A stretch of 64,000 nucleotides of DNA from CAZTHM01 sp041946825 (lineage in GTDB: Bacteria > Acidobacteriota > Terriglobia > UBA7540), in the NCBI GenBank assembly GCA_041946825.1, contig JBHGBD010000011.1, forward strand, positions 56,790 through 120,789. Direction: 5' to 3'. The notes below the pieces were generated by a model. That model was given only the letters and a program-made list of their open reading frames with translations, ran no database searches and was not told the DNA's origin. The position numbers and the translations under genes are program-made. Positions 16,940 through 26,010 of the stretch are shown here, one piece after another. Every line of letters begins with the position of its first letter. Position 1 is the stretch's first letter.

Positions 16940-19645
16940 TCAAGGCGTGTCCCAGTCGAGGGCATAGATTTCCTGCACGCTGATATCGCGGATGGCGAGG
17001 ATCGAATCATCTGGCGCGAGGCCCGTCCACCAGCCGAAACGGCCGATAGCGAGTCGGCCGTAATTGGCAAAATCGACCAGATGCTCCACTTTGCGGTCAC
17101 TCACGCGAATACGGTAAGAGGGCAGGTTGCGATCAAAAGGATCACTGAAATAGACGTACTGGCCGTCCTTCGACCAGTTGGGGTAATTGGGTGAGCCGAG
17201 CTTGACGAGGGTTTCCCATTTCTGGCGGCCGAAATCAAAGAGGACCAGCCGGTCAAAATTCGCCGCGAGCGCCAGGAGCAGCCGCCCATCGGGTGACCAT
17301 CGCGGAGAGAAGTACCATGCCGAATCCGGCAAGGGCGCGACCTGGCGAGTCGTCAGGTCAACCCTGAAGATGGCGTTCGCTTTGGTTCTTGAATCACGCA
17401 GGGAATTGGAGAGCCTTCCGAAGATCAGTGATTTCCCGTCGGGCGACCACGTAGGGTCGAGGGTATCGAAATCCATCGCCGTAACTCTTTCCGGCGTGCC
17501 TCCGCCCGCGGAAACGACATAGATCCCCCACACCTGCCCGGGTGGCCTGCCGGCGAAAGCGATGCGGGTTCCGTCGGGCGACCAGGTGGGCAGACTCACC
17601 TCCAGAGGCTTGAAGGTCAATTGCAGGCGTTCGCTCCCGTCCGTCTTCGAGCGCCAGAGTGTCCCTTCCGGAAACGAGTTGTACGCTATCCACTGGCCAT
17701 CGCGCGAGAACACCACGCCCTCCGCCGAGAGTCCAGCGAGAAACGGCGTGAGTTGGCGAGACTTGGGGTCGAACCGCACCAGTTCGCCGCGCGGAATGGC
17801 GCCCAGGAAAAACAACTTCTTTCCATCTTTGTCGGGCAAGGGCGACAGCGCATTCATTTGGCCCACCGGCAAGGGAGCGGGCACGTGGCTGACCTTTTCC
17901 CAGAAGTGAAGCTTTTCGCGTAATGCCCAGATTCCCGTCACGCCGTTGCGCTGGGCCTGGAAGACGTAATACTTGCCATCCGGTGTCCACGACCCGCAGC
18001 ATTCAAACGGGGCGGGGTTCCAGCCGGGGAGGAGTTCCCGCAGGCCCGTTCCATCTGTCCGCACTTCCCAGAGCGTGCGTGTCGCGGTGCGCGGATCGAG
18101 CAAGGAGAATCGGAGCAAGCGGCCATCGGGGGAAACGCGCGGCCAGAAGGAAACACCCTGCGCGCTGGCCAGCTTCCGTGATCCCGCCCCATCGCTCTGC
18201 GCAACGTAAATCTCACTGCCGCGCGTGTAATAGATCTGGTTCCCGTCCGCGGACCACGTCGCGTCGTTCCCGGTCAAATCCCCGATCCGCCGCGCCTGCG
18301 CCCCCGGCAGTGAGACCAGCCAGAAGCTCCCCGGATTTTCGGAGTTGTCTGCTCCCAGCATGATCAAGTCTGACCGTACGGGCGAAATGCTGAGGAGCCC
18401 GTTGAACTGCGCGGTGAGGGGAATCGGGACCGTTTCACCGCCATCGACGGAGGCTTGCATCAGCGTCGCATTCGGAATTCCTTCCCCGAAATAGATCCTG
18501 CTGCCATCGGTGAGCAGCGGTGGAGGGATCTCACCAATGCCTCCAATCTTAGGGCGGCCATCGCTGGTGATCTGCGATGTGCCCAGGACTCGTGGCGGGG
18601 GAATGGGGCGGCGCAACACCAGGAACATCCCGAGAGCCAGTACGACCGCAGCGGCACCCACCGGCACGGCCCAGCGGAGCGAACGCCGCGGGAGAGGAAG
18701 AGCGCCTGTTGTTTCAGGGGCGCGAACGGCGGCTGTCGCCGCTGCGGACGTCGCCCCCGTGCGTCCGGAATCGGTGTCGCGCTTCAGGCGCTTCAAGTCG
18801 GCGCGCAGCTCCGCAGCGCTCTGGTAGCGCAGCTCGCGGTCTTTCTCCAACGCCTTGGCGATAATTTCTTCCAGCCGCGGCGGCAGTTGAGGATTCAGGT
18901 GCAGCGGCGGCGTCGGCGTTTCGTGCAAGATGGCACCAAAGATCGCCGCGGAAGTTGCGCCTTGAAACGGCAGCCTTCCAGTGGCCATTTCGTAGAGCAC
19001 CACGCCGAGCGAGAAGACGTCCGTGCGCGCGTCCAATTCTTCGCCGCGTGCCTGTTCGGGCGACATGTAGGCAACCGTGCCCATGGCCGTGCCCGGGCTG
19101 GTGAGGTGCTCCTCGGCCACGCCCATCGTCGGCATCGCCGTCGCGCCGGCCGCTTCGGCCACGGGCGAGTGACGAGGTGAGAGCTTGGCCAAACCGAAAT
19201 CCAGGATCTTCGCCTGCCCCCGTGCCGTCAGGAAGATGTTCGCGGGCTTGATGTCGCGATGCACGATCCCTTTGGCGTGCGCGGCGTCCAGGGCATCGGA
19301 AAGTTGAATCCCGAAGTCGAGAATCTCATCCGCCTGGAAGGCCTTGGCGGCGATGCGGTGCTTGAGCGTCACGCCTTCCAGCAGTTGCATGACGATAAAC
19401 GGTTGGCCGTCCTGGTCGCCGATGTCGTAAATCGTGCAGATGTGAGGATGATCGAGGGCTGAGGTGGCGCGCGCTTCACGCTGGAAACGCTCGAGCGCCT
19501 GGCGGTCTTTGGCGAGTTCGGGGGGCAGGAACTTCAGCGCGACTTGCCGGCCCAGGCGCGTGTCCTCAGCCCGGTAGACGACGCCCATCCCCCCGCCGCC
19601 CAGCTTCTCCAGAATGCGGTAGTGCGATACAGTCGTCCCGACCAA
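16940..19645 (-). CDS. Ser/Thr protein kinase fused to PD40/TolB-type beta-propeller
   Basis: A 901-residue Hanks-type kinase. The kinase domain covers about 8-290: GGGGMGVVY (16-24), ATP-lysine K38, HRDIKPAN from 129, DFG at 149-151, SPEQARG from 195. It is followed by a linker and one transmembrane helix (324-345). The external part is a WD40-like propeller with repeats such as SPDGRLLRF, WSPDGTRIAFAG and WSPDGKSLIFG. The layout is common in Acidobacteriota, where the propeller is thought to sense an external ligand. It starts with TTG at 19645. Its substrate is unknown. A good promoter lies far upstream at 20018-20046, implying a leader of about 360 bases. Confidence 0.93.
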   Translation of the reverse strand: MVGTTVSHYRILEKLGGGGMGVVYRAEDTRLGRQVALKFLPPELAKDRQALERFQREARATSALDHPHICTIYDIGDQDGQPFIVMQLLEGVTLKHRIAAKAFQADEILDFGIQLSDALDAAHAKGIVHRDIKPANIFLTARGQAKILDFGLAKLSPRHSPVAEAAGATAMPTMGVAEEHLTSPGTAMGTVAYMSPEQARGEELDARTDVFSLGVVLYEMATGRLPFQGATSAAIFGAILHETPTPPLHLNPQLPPRLEEIIAKALEKDRELRYQSAAELRADLKRLKRDTDSGRTGATSAAATAAVRAPETTGALPLPRRSLRWAVPVGAAAVVLALGMFLVLRRPIPPPRVLGTSQITSDGRPKIGGIGEIPPPLLTDGSRIYFGEGIPNATLMQASVDGGETVPIPLTAQFNGLLSISPVRSDLIMLGADNSENPGSFWLVSLPGAQARRIGDLTGNDATWSADGNQIYYTRGSEIYVAQSDGAGSRKLASAQGVSFWPRVSPDGRLLRFSLLDPRTATRTLWEVRTDGTGLRELLPGWNPAPFECCGSWTPDGKYYVFQAQRNGVTGIWALREKLHFWEKVSHVPAPLPVGQMNALSPLPDKDGKKLFFLGAIPRGELVRFDPKSRQLTPFLAGLSAEGVVFSRDGQWIAYNSFPEGTLWRSKTDGSERLQLTFKPLEVSLPTWSPDGTRIAFAGRPPGQVWGIYVVSAGGGTPERVTAMDFDTLDPTWSPDGKSLIFGRLSNSLRDSRTKANAIFRVDLTTRQVAPLPDSAWYFSPRWSPDGRLLLALAANFDRLVLFDFGRQKWETLVKLGSPNYPNWSKDGQYVYFSDPFDRNLPSYRIRVSDRKVEHLVDFANYGRLAIGRFGWWTGLAPDDSILAIRDISVQEIYALDWDTP

Positions 19646-20122
19646 TGTTCTTTACCCGTCTGCTGGCTTGGGAATTTCCCGCTTAGAATATCCTATGGGG
19701 CATCCCGCTTCGGCGCAAGTGGAAACGTGCGTCGCCTTCTCTCATGTCGTGGCGAATTTGTATCGCCATCTAAGCAGTCTGGTTTCACTGAGATAAGCGT
19801 GGGCTGGGCGCAAACGGTCCGTTTTCTTGGGGATAATGGGTGTGACGAATTACCCAAACGTCACCGGCGTGGTTGCAGCAAGCTAGGGGCTTCGGATTTC
19901 TATTCTCAGGTACCCTGTGGGCCTTCATGCTCCGCTGGCCTGCGTCGCCACTTCTTTGGATATATCCGTCCCCGCCGTGGCTCCCGCTCGCCGATCACCG
20001 CGTGAGCCCACAATTTTAGCCTATCTTAACCATAACTTTCTGTCAAGCGGATAGTTTCCCCGCCGGTCTCAAGTCCTTGACCCTCGCGGGCTTTCGGAAG
20101 TTGCCGCAGGGACGAATGGGGC
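19646..20122. other. 477-base intergenic region upstream of the kinase gene
   Basis: Lies between the kinase start and the end of the GH172 gene, both on the minus strand. It contains the promoter at 20018-20046. The roughly 360 bases between that promoter and the kinase start show no convincing ORF, hairpin array or known RNA. Confidence 0.5.
20018..20046 (-). promoter_or_regulatory. sigma70-type promoter candidate for the kinase gene
   Basis: On the minus strand, TTGACA (20041-20046) is followed after 17 bases by TAGGCT (20018-20023). The -35 is perfect; the -10 keeps only the TA...T positions. It would start a leader of about 360 bases before the TTG at 19645. Confidence 0.45.
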
Positions 20123-21253
20123 CTATTTCCCGGCATTCCCCGGCCCGCCGGTGGGATAGAGCCGCGGCAGGCGCGCGTCGACGGGAGGCAGCCCGGGAAA
20201 TTTCCCGTGCGGCTCGGATTGGTACCAGTAAGCGACGCTGAAGAAGTTATCGGAGCGATGGTTGGCGTGCCCGTGCTCGATCGTCGCCTTGATGGATTTC
20301 GAAAAGGGAATCGGCGAGTCGAGGTGAAAGCGATAGACGGACGAACGCCCGCCGGCGCTGAACCCGCCGAACACGGGATTGCCGAATAGGAGATAATTCG
20401 TTGGCCCGCCATCGAAACCCCACGCGCCCAGGTAGTAGTCCTCCGACCCCGTGCCGATGATGGACGGCGTTTTCTCTCCATCGATGAAGATCATGTCGTC
20501 GCCTTCGCCCCACCACTCGTCCTGGTTCTGGAAGATGCTTTGCGTCACGCCCACAAAATGGCCGCGACCGGTGGCCTCGAGAAAGACGTAGTTGCCCGCG
20601 CCGTCGACATTAGGTTTCTGGTCCACCTTGTCGTCGCCGTTGTTTTTCCAGTCGTTCGTCCAGCCCTGGCAGGGAGCGCACTGGCGGTACTGCGCGTGGA
20701 AGTAGAAGGTGTCGGTGGGTAGCGATTCGCGCAGAGCCCGGTAGTCGATATTGAAGTAGAAGTTTGCCACCGGCTCTGCGCCTTCGTTACTCACCGTAAT
20801 CTTTCCGCGCCTGGCGAAGGGCATGGGAAAGAAGGAATTCAACGCCTTGGTCGAGCCGACCGCCAGGGGAAGCGACTGGTACATGAAGTAGTCGCCATTC
20901 CCCAAGCCGAAGAAATCGCCGATCGGAGCCTCGACGCTGGGCGTGTCTTCGCCGTCCCAGTACATGCGCAGCACGAGCTTCTTCAGGTGGTATCTCTCGG
21001 GGCTGTTGATGGTGATCCAGATGTGGGTAACGGAACCGGGGCCGGGTTCGTCGAAGAGCGTCAACGTCTCGCCCGCGGCGATCTTCCGGTAGTCCTGATT
21101 GCCGCCGGTGCGATCGTAGCTTGAGACACGTTTGAGCGTGTAGTTGTGCGGCTCAGGAAGGCGACTCATCAGGTCGCTCAAACTCCCGGCGGTTTGAGCC
21201 GTCGCCGGCACGGCCAAACTGAAAATCGCGACGAGCATCACCAGTCTCTGCAT
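20123..21253 (-). CDS. secreted DUF2961/GH172 family protein
   Basis: A 376-residue protein with a signal peptide (residues 1-21, ending ATAQ). The ATG at 21253 has GGAGG five bases upstream, so the longer frame to 21307 is not used. The segment GDDMIFIDGEKTPSIIGTG followed by SEDYYLGAWGF is the hallmark of DUF2961, now glycoside hydrolase family 172, jelly-roll enzymes acting on fructose- or arabinose-containing glycans. GPGSVTHIWITI and IGDFFGLG upstream are also typical. The Glu residues expected for catalysis occur in GTGSEDYY and upstream, but I cannot assign them firmly. Substrate unknown. Confidence 0.88.
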   Translation of the reverse strand: MQRLVMLVAIFSLAVPATAQTAGSLSDLMSRLPEPHNYTLKRVSSYDRTGGNQDYRKIAAGETLTLFDEPGPGSVTHIWITINSPERYHLKKLVLRMYWDGEDTPSVEAPIGDFFGLGNGDYFMYQSLPLAVGSTKALNSFFPMPFARRGKITVSNEGAEPVANFYFNIDYRALRESLPTDTFYFHAQYRQCAPCQGWTNDWKNNGDDKVDQKPNVDGAGNYVFLEATGRGHFVGVTQSIFQNQDEWWGEGDDMIFIDGEKTPSIIGTGSEDYYLGAWGFDGGPTNYLLFGNPVFGGFSAGGRSSVYRFHLDSPIPFSKSIKATIEHGHANHRSDNFFSVAYWYQSEPHGKFPGLPPVDARLPRLYPTGGPGNAGK

Positions 21254-21388
21254 AAAGGCCTCCGAGATAATCCGCTCGAGTGTGGAAGAGCGGCGGCATT
21301 CTAGCACAGCCCATCGGACCGGGTCGCGGCAACGGAAAGACCTCGACTCGGTTCATGCGCGGGGTTAAGCTCTCGGGTGAGGAGTGGC

Positions 21389-22210
21389 GTGGGAACCCCT
21401 GGGAGAACGATCCGAGAGATTACGAGCGCCGCCAACGCGCTGCTGAAAGTCTTTCGGCGTGCGCTTGCCGAGGGAGTCACGCGCGAAGGGCTGCTGGCCG
21501 TCGAAGGGCCGTTCCTGGTCGAAGAGGCGCTGAAAGCGAACGAGCGCGCCGTGGTTCACAGCGTCGTCGTGGCGAAAGTCGTGGAGGAAAAGTTCAGCGG
21601 ATTGCTCGCGCGCTTACCGCGAGAGGCGGAGATTGCTGCGGTGCCGGAGCGCATTTTTGCGCAAGTCGCGCAGACGGAAGCTCCCCAGGGGATCGCCGCG
21701 CTGGTTGAGCTTCGCAACGAGAAACTGGAATCTGTGCTGGCGGCGCGAAACGCGCTTCTCCTGATCGCCTGCGGGCTGCAAGATCCGGGGAATCTCGGAA
21801 CCATCATGCGCAGCGCGCAGGCCTTTGGAGCCAACGCGGTGGTCACAACGGAAGGAACCGTCAGCCCGTTCAATCCTAAGGCGGTGCGCGCGTCAGCCGG
21901 GGCGGTGTTTCATGTGCCGATATTTGCAGCGGAAAAGCCAGACTCGCTCTTCCGTCATTTGCGCAAGGCGGGCGTGCGCATCGTCGCCGCCGACCGTCAC
22001 AGCTCGACGTCGCTTGCGGATGCTGACCTGCGCGGGCCACTGGCGATTCTAATCGGCCAGGAAGCGGCGGGATTGCCGCCGGCCATTTCGCGTCAGGCGG
22101 ATTTGCTCCTGAGCATTCCGATACGCGAGGGAATGAATTCGCTCAACGCCGCGTCAGCGGCGAGTGTGATGCTCTATGAGGTCGCGAGGCAAAGAGAGTT
22201 CAGGTATTGA
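21389..22210 (+). CDS. RNA 2'-O-methyltransferase, TrmH/SpoU family
   Basis: SPOUT-fold methyltransferase of about 273 residues, using S-adenosylmethionine to methylate a ribose 2'-OH in rRNA or tRNA. The N-terminal substrate-binding domain starts ITSAANALLK, and the three SpoU motifs follow: DPGNLGTIMRSAQAFGA, LAILIGQEAAGLP and IPIREGMNSLNAASAASVMLYE (broken here as IPIREGMNSLN and ASAASVML), which form the trefoil knot. The GTG at 21389 with GAGGAG four bases before is chosen; a GTG at 21377 is the alternative. The target nucleotide cannot be read from sequence. Confidence 0.9.
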   Translation: MGTPGRTIREITSAANALLKVFRRALAEGVTREGLLAVEGPFLVEEALKANERAVVHSVVVAKVVEEKFSGLLARLPREAEIAAVPERIFAQVAQTEAPQGIAALVELRNEKLESVLAARNALLLIACGLQDPGNLGTIMRSAQAFGANAVVTTEGTVSPFNPKAVRASAGAVFHVPIFAAEKPDSLFRHLRKAGVRIVAADRHSSTSLADADLRGPLAILIGQEAAGLPPAISRQADLLLSIPIREGMNSLNAASAASVMLYEVARQREFRY

Positions 22211-22296
22211 GTGATGTGGTGATTTAGCGATTTTGCGATTGGACGTCGCAAGTACATCAAATCACCAAATCGCTAAATCAGCAAATCACAAATTCG
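22211..22296. repeat. 8-bp degenerate repeat array, inverted arms, before rarA
   Basis: Left arm: units TGATGTGG, TGATTTAG, CGATTTTG (22214-22237). After a short spacer the right arm carries the inverse units AAATCACC, AAATCGCT, AAATCAGC, AAATCACA (about 22259-22290). The arms are mutually complementary and fill the whole gap between the methyltransferase and rarA. Confidence 0.8.
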
Positions 22297-22298
22297 TT

Positions 22299-23651
22299 AT
22301 GGGCTTATTCGAATCGCCATCGCAGGATTTTTCCGCCGCCAGTGAGCCGACCAAATCTCCCTTGGCCGACCGCATGCGGCCGGAGACGCTGGAGGAGTTC
22401 GTCGGGCAGCTTCACATCCTCGGCCCGGGCAAACCGCTGCGCAAACTGATCGAGCGCGACGAGCTGCACTCGATGATTCTCTGGGGCCCGCCAGGCTCGG
22501 GCAAAACCACGCTGGCGATGATTGTCGCGAAGAAGACCCGCAGCGATTTCCTGAAATTCAGCGCTGTCCTTTCGGGAATCAAGGAAATCAAAGAGGTGAT
22601 GGCGGCAGCGGAGAAGTCGCGGCAATACGGCCGGCGGACCGTCCTGTTTGTTGATGAGATTCACCGCTTCAACAAGGCGCAGCAGGACGCCTTCCTGCCT
22701 TACGTCGAGCGCGGCGACATTGTGCTGATCGGCGCGACGACGGAGAATCCCTCCTTCGAAGTCATCTCGGCGCTGCTCTCGCGCGCCAAGGTGTACATGC
22801 TTTCGGCGCTTTCGACGGATGAAGTGGTGACGCTCCTCGATCGCGCGTTGAAAGACCAAAAGCGCGGCCTGGGGGCCACGCAGGTTCAAATCGCTCCGGA
22901 ATTGCTCAAGCAGATTGCAGTTTTCGCGAACGGCGACGCGCGCGCGGCGTTCAATACATTGGAAACCGCTGTCTCCGCGGCTCCGCGCGATGACCAGGGC
23001 CGCGCGACGGTGACCGAGCAGATCATCGAAGACGCCATCCAGCGCAAGACGCTCCTCTACGACAAGGCGGGCGAGGAGCATTACAACCTGATTTCTGCGC
23101 TGCACAAATCGGTGCGCAATTCCGATCCCGACGCCGCGCTCTACTGGCTGGGGCGGATGCTCGAGGCGGGCGAAGATCCGCTCTACATCGCGCGGCGGAT
23201 GATTCGCATGGCGTCGGAAGATATCGGCCTCGCCGACCCGAACGCGCTGACGGTCACGCTCAATGCCATGCAAGCCGCGCATTTCGTCGGTATGCCCGAG
23301 TGCGATCTGGCGCTCGCCGAGGCCGCCGTCTATCTCTCGCTCGCGCCGAAATCCAACGCGCTCTACATCGGCTATGGCGAAGTTCGCAGCGACGCGCAGA
23401 AGACCGTCGCCGAGCCGGTGCCTTTCCACCTGCGCAACCCTGTCACCGGCCTGATGGCCAACGTCGGCTACGGCAAGGGCTATCAATATGCGCATGATTC
23501 CGACGAAAAACTCACTGACATGCAGTGCCTGCCGGACAATCTGAAAAACCGCAACTACTACCGACCCACGGAAGAAGGCTTCGAGAAGCGACTCAAAGAG
23601 AAAATGAAGGCGATTGGGGAGTGGAAAAGGAAACAATCAGAGAGCAAATAG
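22299..23651 (+). CDS. rarA: replication-associated recombination protein A (MgsA/RarA AAA+ ATPase)
   Basis: A 450-residue clamp-loader-like AAA+ ATPase acting at stalled replication forks. The Walker A motif GPPGSGKTT lies near residue 62, Walker B DEIH near 111 with FNKAQQDAFLPYVE, the sensor region GATTENPSFEV near 137, then the RarA-specific C-terminal tetramerisation region (SDPDAALYWLGRMLEAGED, DIGLADP). The ATG at 22299 gives the family N-terminus MGLFES; the frame opening at 22233 would be encoded by the repeat array. Motif set and length fit RarA rather than RuvB or DnaX. Confidence 0.95.
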   Translation: MGLFESPSQDFSAASEPTKSPLADRMRPETLEEFVGQLHILGPGKPLRKLIERDELHSMILWGPPGSGKTTLAMIVAKKTRSDFLKFSAVLSGIKEIKEVMAAAEKSRQYGRRTVLFVDEIHRFNKAQQDAFLPYVERGDIVLIGATTENPSFEVISALLSRAKVYMLSALSTDEVVTLLDRALKDQKRGLGATQVQIAPELLKQIAVFANGDARAAFNTLETAVSAAPRDDQGRATVTEQIIEDAIQRKTLLYDKAGEEHYNLISALHKSVRNSDPDAALYWLGRMLEAGEDPLYIARRMIRMASEDIGLADPNALTVTLNAMQAAHFVGMPECDLALAEAAVYLSLAPKSNALYIGYGEVRSDAQKTVAEPVPFHLRNPVTGLMANVGYGKGYQYAHDSDEKLTDMQCLPDNLKNRNYYRPTEEGFEKRLKEKMKAIGEWKRKQSESK

Positions 23652-23716
23652 CAGCCTGCCTTTTGCTGGAGGAACATTCCGGGTCGGTAGCGAATAGAGA
23701 CTCGATCGCAAGTCGG

Positions 23717-23758
23717 AGATTTCAAATTTGAAATCTCAGATTTCAAATCAGAAAGGGG
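23717..23758. repeat. 7-bp repeat array before the four-helix-bundle gene
   Basis: Six consecutive heptamers: AGATTTC, AAATTTG, AAATCTC, AGATTTC, AAATCAG, AAAGGGG. Direct and inverted units alternate, so the array is self-complementary (GATTTCAAATTTGAAATC is a perfect palindrome). Confidence 0.8.
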
Positions 23759-23770
23759 AGGCAGGCGAAA

Positions 23771-24268
23771 ATGACTTACGAGCGCTTCGAAGAATTGCCG
23801 GTTTGGAAATCCGCCATCGAGCTCGCCAAGCAGACATTCACGATGACAGCCAAACCAGCGTTCAAGGGACACTTCAGTTTGAAAGACCAGATTGAACGCG
23901 CCGCGGTTTCTGTCTCCAGCAACATTGCCGAAGGATTTGAGCGTGGGACAACGCAGGAGTTGCTAACGTTTCTTTACGTCGCGCGCGGGTCGGCGGGAGA
24001 GGTTCGTTCTCTGCTTTGTCTCCTCGACGTACTTCCGGGATTTACAGATTTGAAATCTGAAATTTCAAATCTCAAATCGACTGCAGAAGGAATTTCCCGC
24101 CAGTCACGCGCTTGGGCAAACTCGCTTCAAGAGTCCGGCATCAAGGGGCAGCGCTACCTTACCGACAAAACGCGTCGGGCCGCCCAATCGGCGAAAGAGA
24201 GGAAGGAATTCCTGGAGAGAATCGCCCGAATTCGCAAAGAAGCCGCGGGGAACCACGGCCAGATGTAG
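23771..24268 (+). CDS. four-helix-bundle protein (S23/TIGR02436-like)
   Basis: A 165-residue protein. The opening YERFEELPVWKSAIELAKQ and SSNIAEGFERGTTQELLTFLYVARGS (here read as two blocks, SSNIAEGFERG and FLYVARGSAGEVRSL) are the hallmarks of the four-helix-bundle family first seen as insertions in 23S rRNA of some bacteria. Function unknown. Residues about 92-103 (DLKSEISNLKS) are encoded by an internal heptamer array. The C-terminal 50 residues are basic and unusual for the family, so the 3' part may have been altered or extended by that array. Confidence 0.85.
   Translation: MTYERFEELPVWKSAIELAKQTFTMTAKPAFKGHFSLKDQIERAAVSVSSNIAEGFERGTTQELLTFLYVARGSAGEVRSLLCLLDVLPGFTDLKSEISNLKSTAEGISRQSRAWANSLQESGIKGQRYLTDKTRRAAQSAKERKEFLERIARIRKEAAGNHGQM
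24046..24080. repeat. 7-bp repeat array inside the four-helix-bundle gene
   Basis: Five heptamers, AGATTTG, AAATCTG, AAATTTC, AAATCTC, AAATCGA, of the same sequence class as the array at 23717-23758, about 330 bases away. It is read through in frame as residues about 92-103 of the protein. Confidence 0.75.
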
Positions 24269-24311
24269 CCGAAAATGCTTTGAGATTGAACTGGGACCGC
24301 ACGGAGTTCCT

Positions 24312-24722
24312 CTAAATCCCTTCCGTCACGAAACGCTTGGCGTGCTCTTTGAGGATGCAATGGTCCTGGATGACGGTAAGGCCCGCGGCGCGGGCGCGGG
24401 CGGCGGCTTCTTCGTGGATGACGCCTTCTTGCATCCAGATGACCTTGGCGCCCTTGCGGATGGCGGCCTCAACGATTTCGGGGACAAATTCGGGGCGGCG
24501 AAAAATTACCACGACCTCGGTGGGTTCGGGGACGGCGTCGAGCGAAGGGTATGTCTTCTCGCCAAGGACGGAGGTTTCGTTGGGATTGACCGGAATGATG
24601 CGGTACCCGTGTTCCTGCATGTATTCGGCCACGCCATGGCTGGGGCGTGTGGATTTCGAGGAGAGGCCGACGATGGTCAGCGTCTTGTACTTTTCCAGAA
24701 TCTCCGTTACGAAGTCGGGCAT
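24312..24722 (-). CDS. CoA-binding domain protein (YccU-like)
   Basis: A 136-residue single Rossmann-type domain. TIVGLSSKSTRPSHGVAEYMQEHGY and IIPVNPNE near residues 15-48 (the first shortened: VGLSSKSTRPSHGVA) give the nucleotide-binding loop of the succinyl-CoA-ligase-like CoA_binding domain; VIWMQEGVIHEEAAARARAAG and DHCILKEHAK complete the pattern. Proteins of this size bind CoA or an acyl-CoA; no reaction is established. It lies 37 bases downstream of hisC on the same strand. Confidence 0.87.
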   Translation of the reverse strand: MPDFVTEILEKYKTLTIVGLSSKSTRPSHGVAEYMQEHGYRIIPVNPNETSVLGEKTYPSLDAVPEPTEVVVIFRRPEFVPEIVEAAIRKGAKVIWMQEGVIHEEAAARARAAGLTVIQDHCILKEHAKRFVTEGI

Positions 24723-24759
24723 GTTGATTGCCTGCCAAGCCGTCTGATGAATTCAGAAA

Positions 24760-25881
24760 TCATCCGGTTACGGCGCGCGCCGGGGCGGCCATTACGCGGC
24801 GCAAGGCTTCGAGAAAAATCTCATTTTCTTTATGCCGCCCGACCGTGACGCGCTGCGAGGTCGGAAAGGCATAGAGTTTCATCGGCCGCACGATCACGCC
24901 CTCATGGAGCAGGCGCACGAAATCTTCTTCGCAATCGCGGCCCGTGTCAACAAGCAGGAAATTCCCGACCGAGGGAGTGTAGCGCACGCCCAACAAAGTC
25001 AGTTCCTCCGTGACGAATTTCATCTCGCGAGCATTGGATTCAACCGACCGGGCCACGTGCTCGTGGTCGTCGAGGGCCGCCAACCCCGCCACCTGCGCCA
25101 GGCTGTTGGCGTTGAAGGGCGAGCGGATGCGGTTCAGGCTTTCGATCAGCTCGGGATGGCCCATGCCGTATCCCAGCCGGATTCCGGCCAGACCGTGCAC
25201 TTTCGAAAACGTCCGCAGCACCAGGATGTTCTTCCCAGCGCGAACATAATCCACCGAGTGGGAGTAGTCGGCCCGTTGCACGTACTCGAAGTAGGCTTCG
25301 TCGAGGACCACCAGAATGCGCGGGGGAAGCGCCTCGAGAAAGCGGTCCAACTCCTCCGCCGTGAACATCGTGCCGGTGGGGTTGTTGGGATTGCCGAGAT
25401 AAATCACCTTGGTGCGTTGGGTCACCGCGTGCGCGATGGCCGGCAGGTCGAACGTCAGGTCACGCATGGGCGCCAACACCAGCGCGGCGCCCATGTCCTC
25501 AACCGCCAGGCGATACATGTAGAACGCGGATTCGGAAGTGATCGCCTCGTCGCCGGCGCTCAGAAACGTCTTACCGACCAGCTCAATCAAGTCCGTCGAA
25601 CCCGCGCCGAGGATGATCTGGTTCATCTCCAGGCCATGGATCTCGGCGAGTTTCTTGCGCAGATAATACCCGCCTCCATCCGGATAGAAGTGGATATTTC
25701 CCAGGAACTTTCGCATCGCTTCCAGGGCATTCGGCGAGGGGCCGAGGGGATTTTCGTTGGAAGCGAGCTTGATGGCGGTTCGCCCCAACTCGCGCTCGAC
25801 TTCTTCGATGGGCTTTCCCGGAGGATAGGGACGAATGCGAAGGGACCAGGGCGGGAGAATTTCGTTAATAGGCACGGGCAT
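24760..25881 (-). CDS. hisC: histidinol-phosphate aminotransferase
   Basis: PLP-dependent fold-type I transaminase of 373 residues, converting imidazole-acetol phosphate to L-histidinol phosphate. Key blocks: LASNENPLGPSP near residue 40, NPNNPTGT near 163, DEAYFEY near 195, and RTFSKVHGLAGIRLGY near 223-238 with the PLP-binding Lys; the Arg that binds the substrate phosphate follows. The ATG at 25881 is chosen because the frame upstream to 25950 is encoded by a repeat array. Other his genes are not in the window, so it may also serve aromatic or broad-specificity transamination. Confidence 0.9.
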   Translation of the reverse strand: MPVPINEILPPWSLRIRPYPPGKPIEEVERELGRTAIKLASNENPLGPSPNALEAMRKFLGNIHFYPDGGGYYLRKKLAEIHGLEMNQIILGAGSTDLIELVGKTFLSAGDEAITSESAFYMYRLAVEDMGAALVLAPMRDLTFDLPAIAHAVTQRTKVIYLGNPNNPTGTMFTAEELDRFLEALPPRILVVLDEAYFEYVQRADYSHSVDYVRAGKNILVLRTFSKVHGLAGIRLGYGMGHPELIESLNRIRSPFNANSLAQVAGLAALDDHEHVARSVESNAREMKFVTEELTLLGVRYTPSVGNFLLVDTGRDCEEDFVRLLHEGVIVRPMKLYAFPTSQRVTVGRHKENEIFLEALRRVMAAPARAVTG

Positions 25882-25899
25882 GGGAAAGTCCGAAGGAGA

Positions 25900-26010
25900 A
25901 AGGATGAAGTATGAAGGATGAAGGATGGACCGCCAGATCGAAGATTTCACATGGAGGCGGGGTTGCGATCATTTCAGCCTTCATGCTTCATCCTCTGAAC
26001 TTCATCCTTG
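25900..26010. repeat. 7-bp repeat array, inverted arms, between rluB and hisC
   Basis: Left arm: AAGGATG, AAGTATG, AAGGATG, AAGGATG (25900-25927). Right arm (about 25976-26010) carries the inverse CATGCTTCATCC and CTTCATCCTT units. The right arm reaches the stop codon of rluB, and the left arm abuts the hisC start region. Confidence 0.8.

Noticed and set aside
19544..20005. 153-residue plus-strand frame
   Set aside because: Overlaps the kinase start and has a Cys/Arg/Ser-rich random composition.
22305..23636. 443-residue antisense open frame
   Set aside because: It lies exactly opposite rarA, is Arg/His/Ala-rich and has no domain; a high-GC shadow.
24832..25914. 360-residue antisense open frame
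   Set aside because: Opposite hisC; no family pattern.
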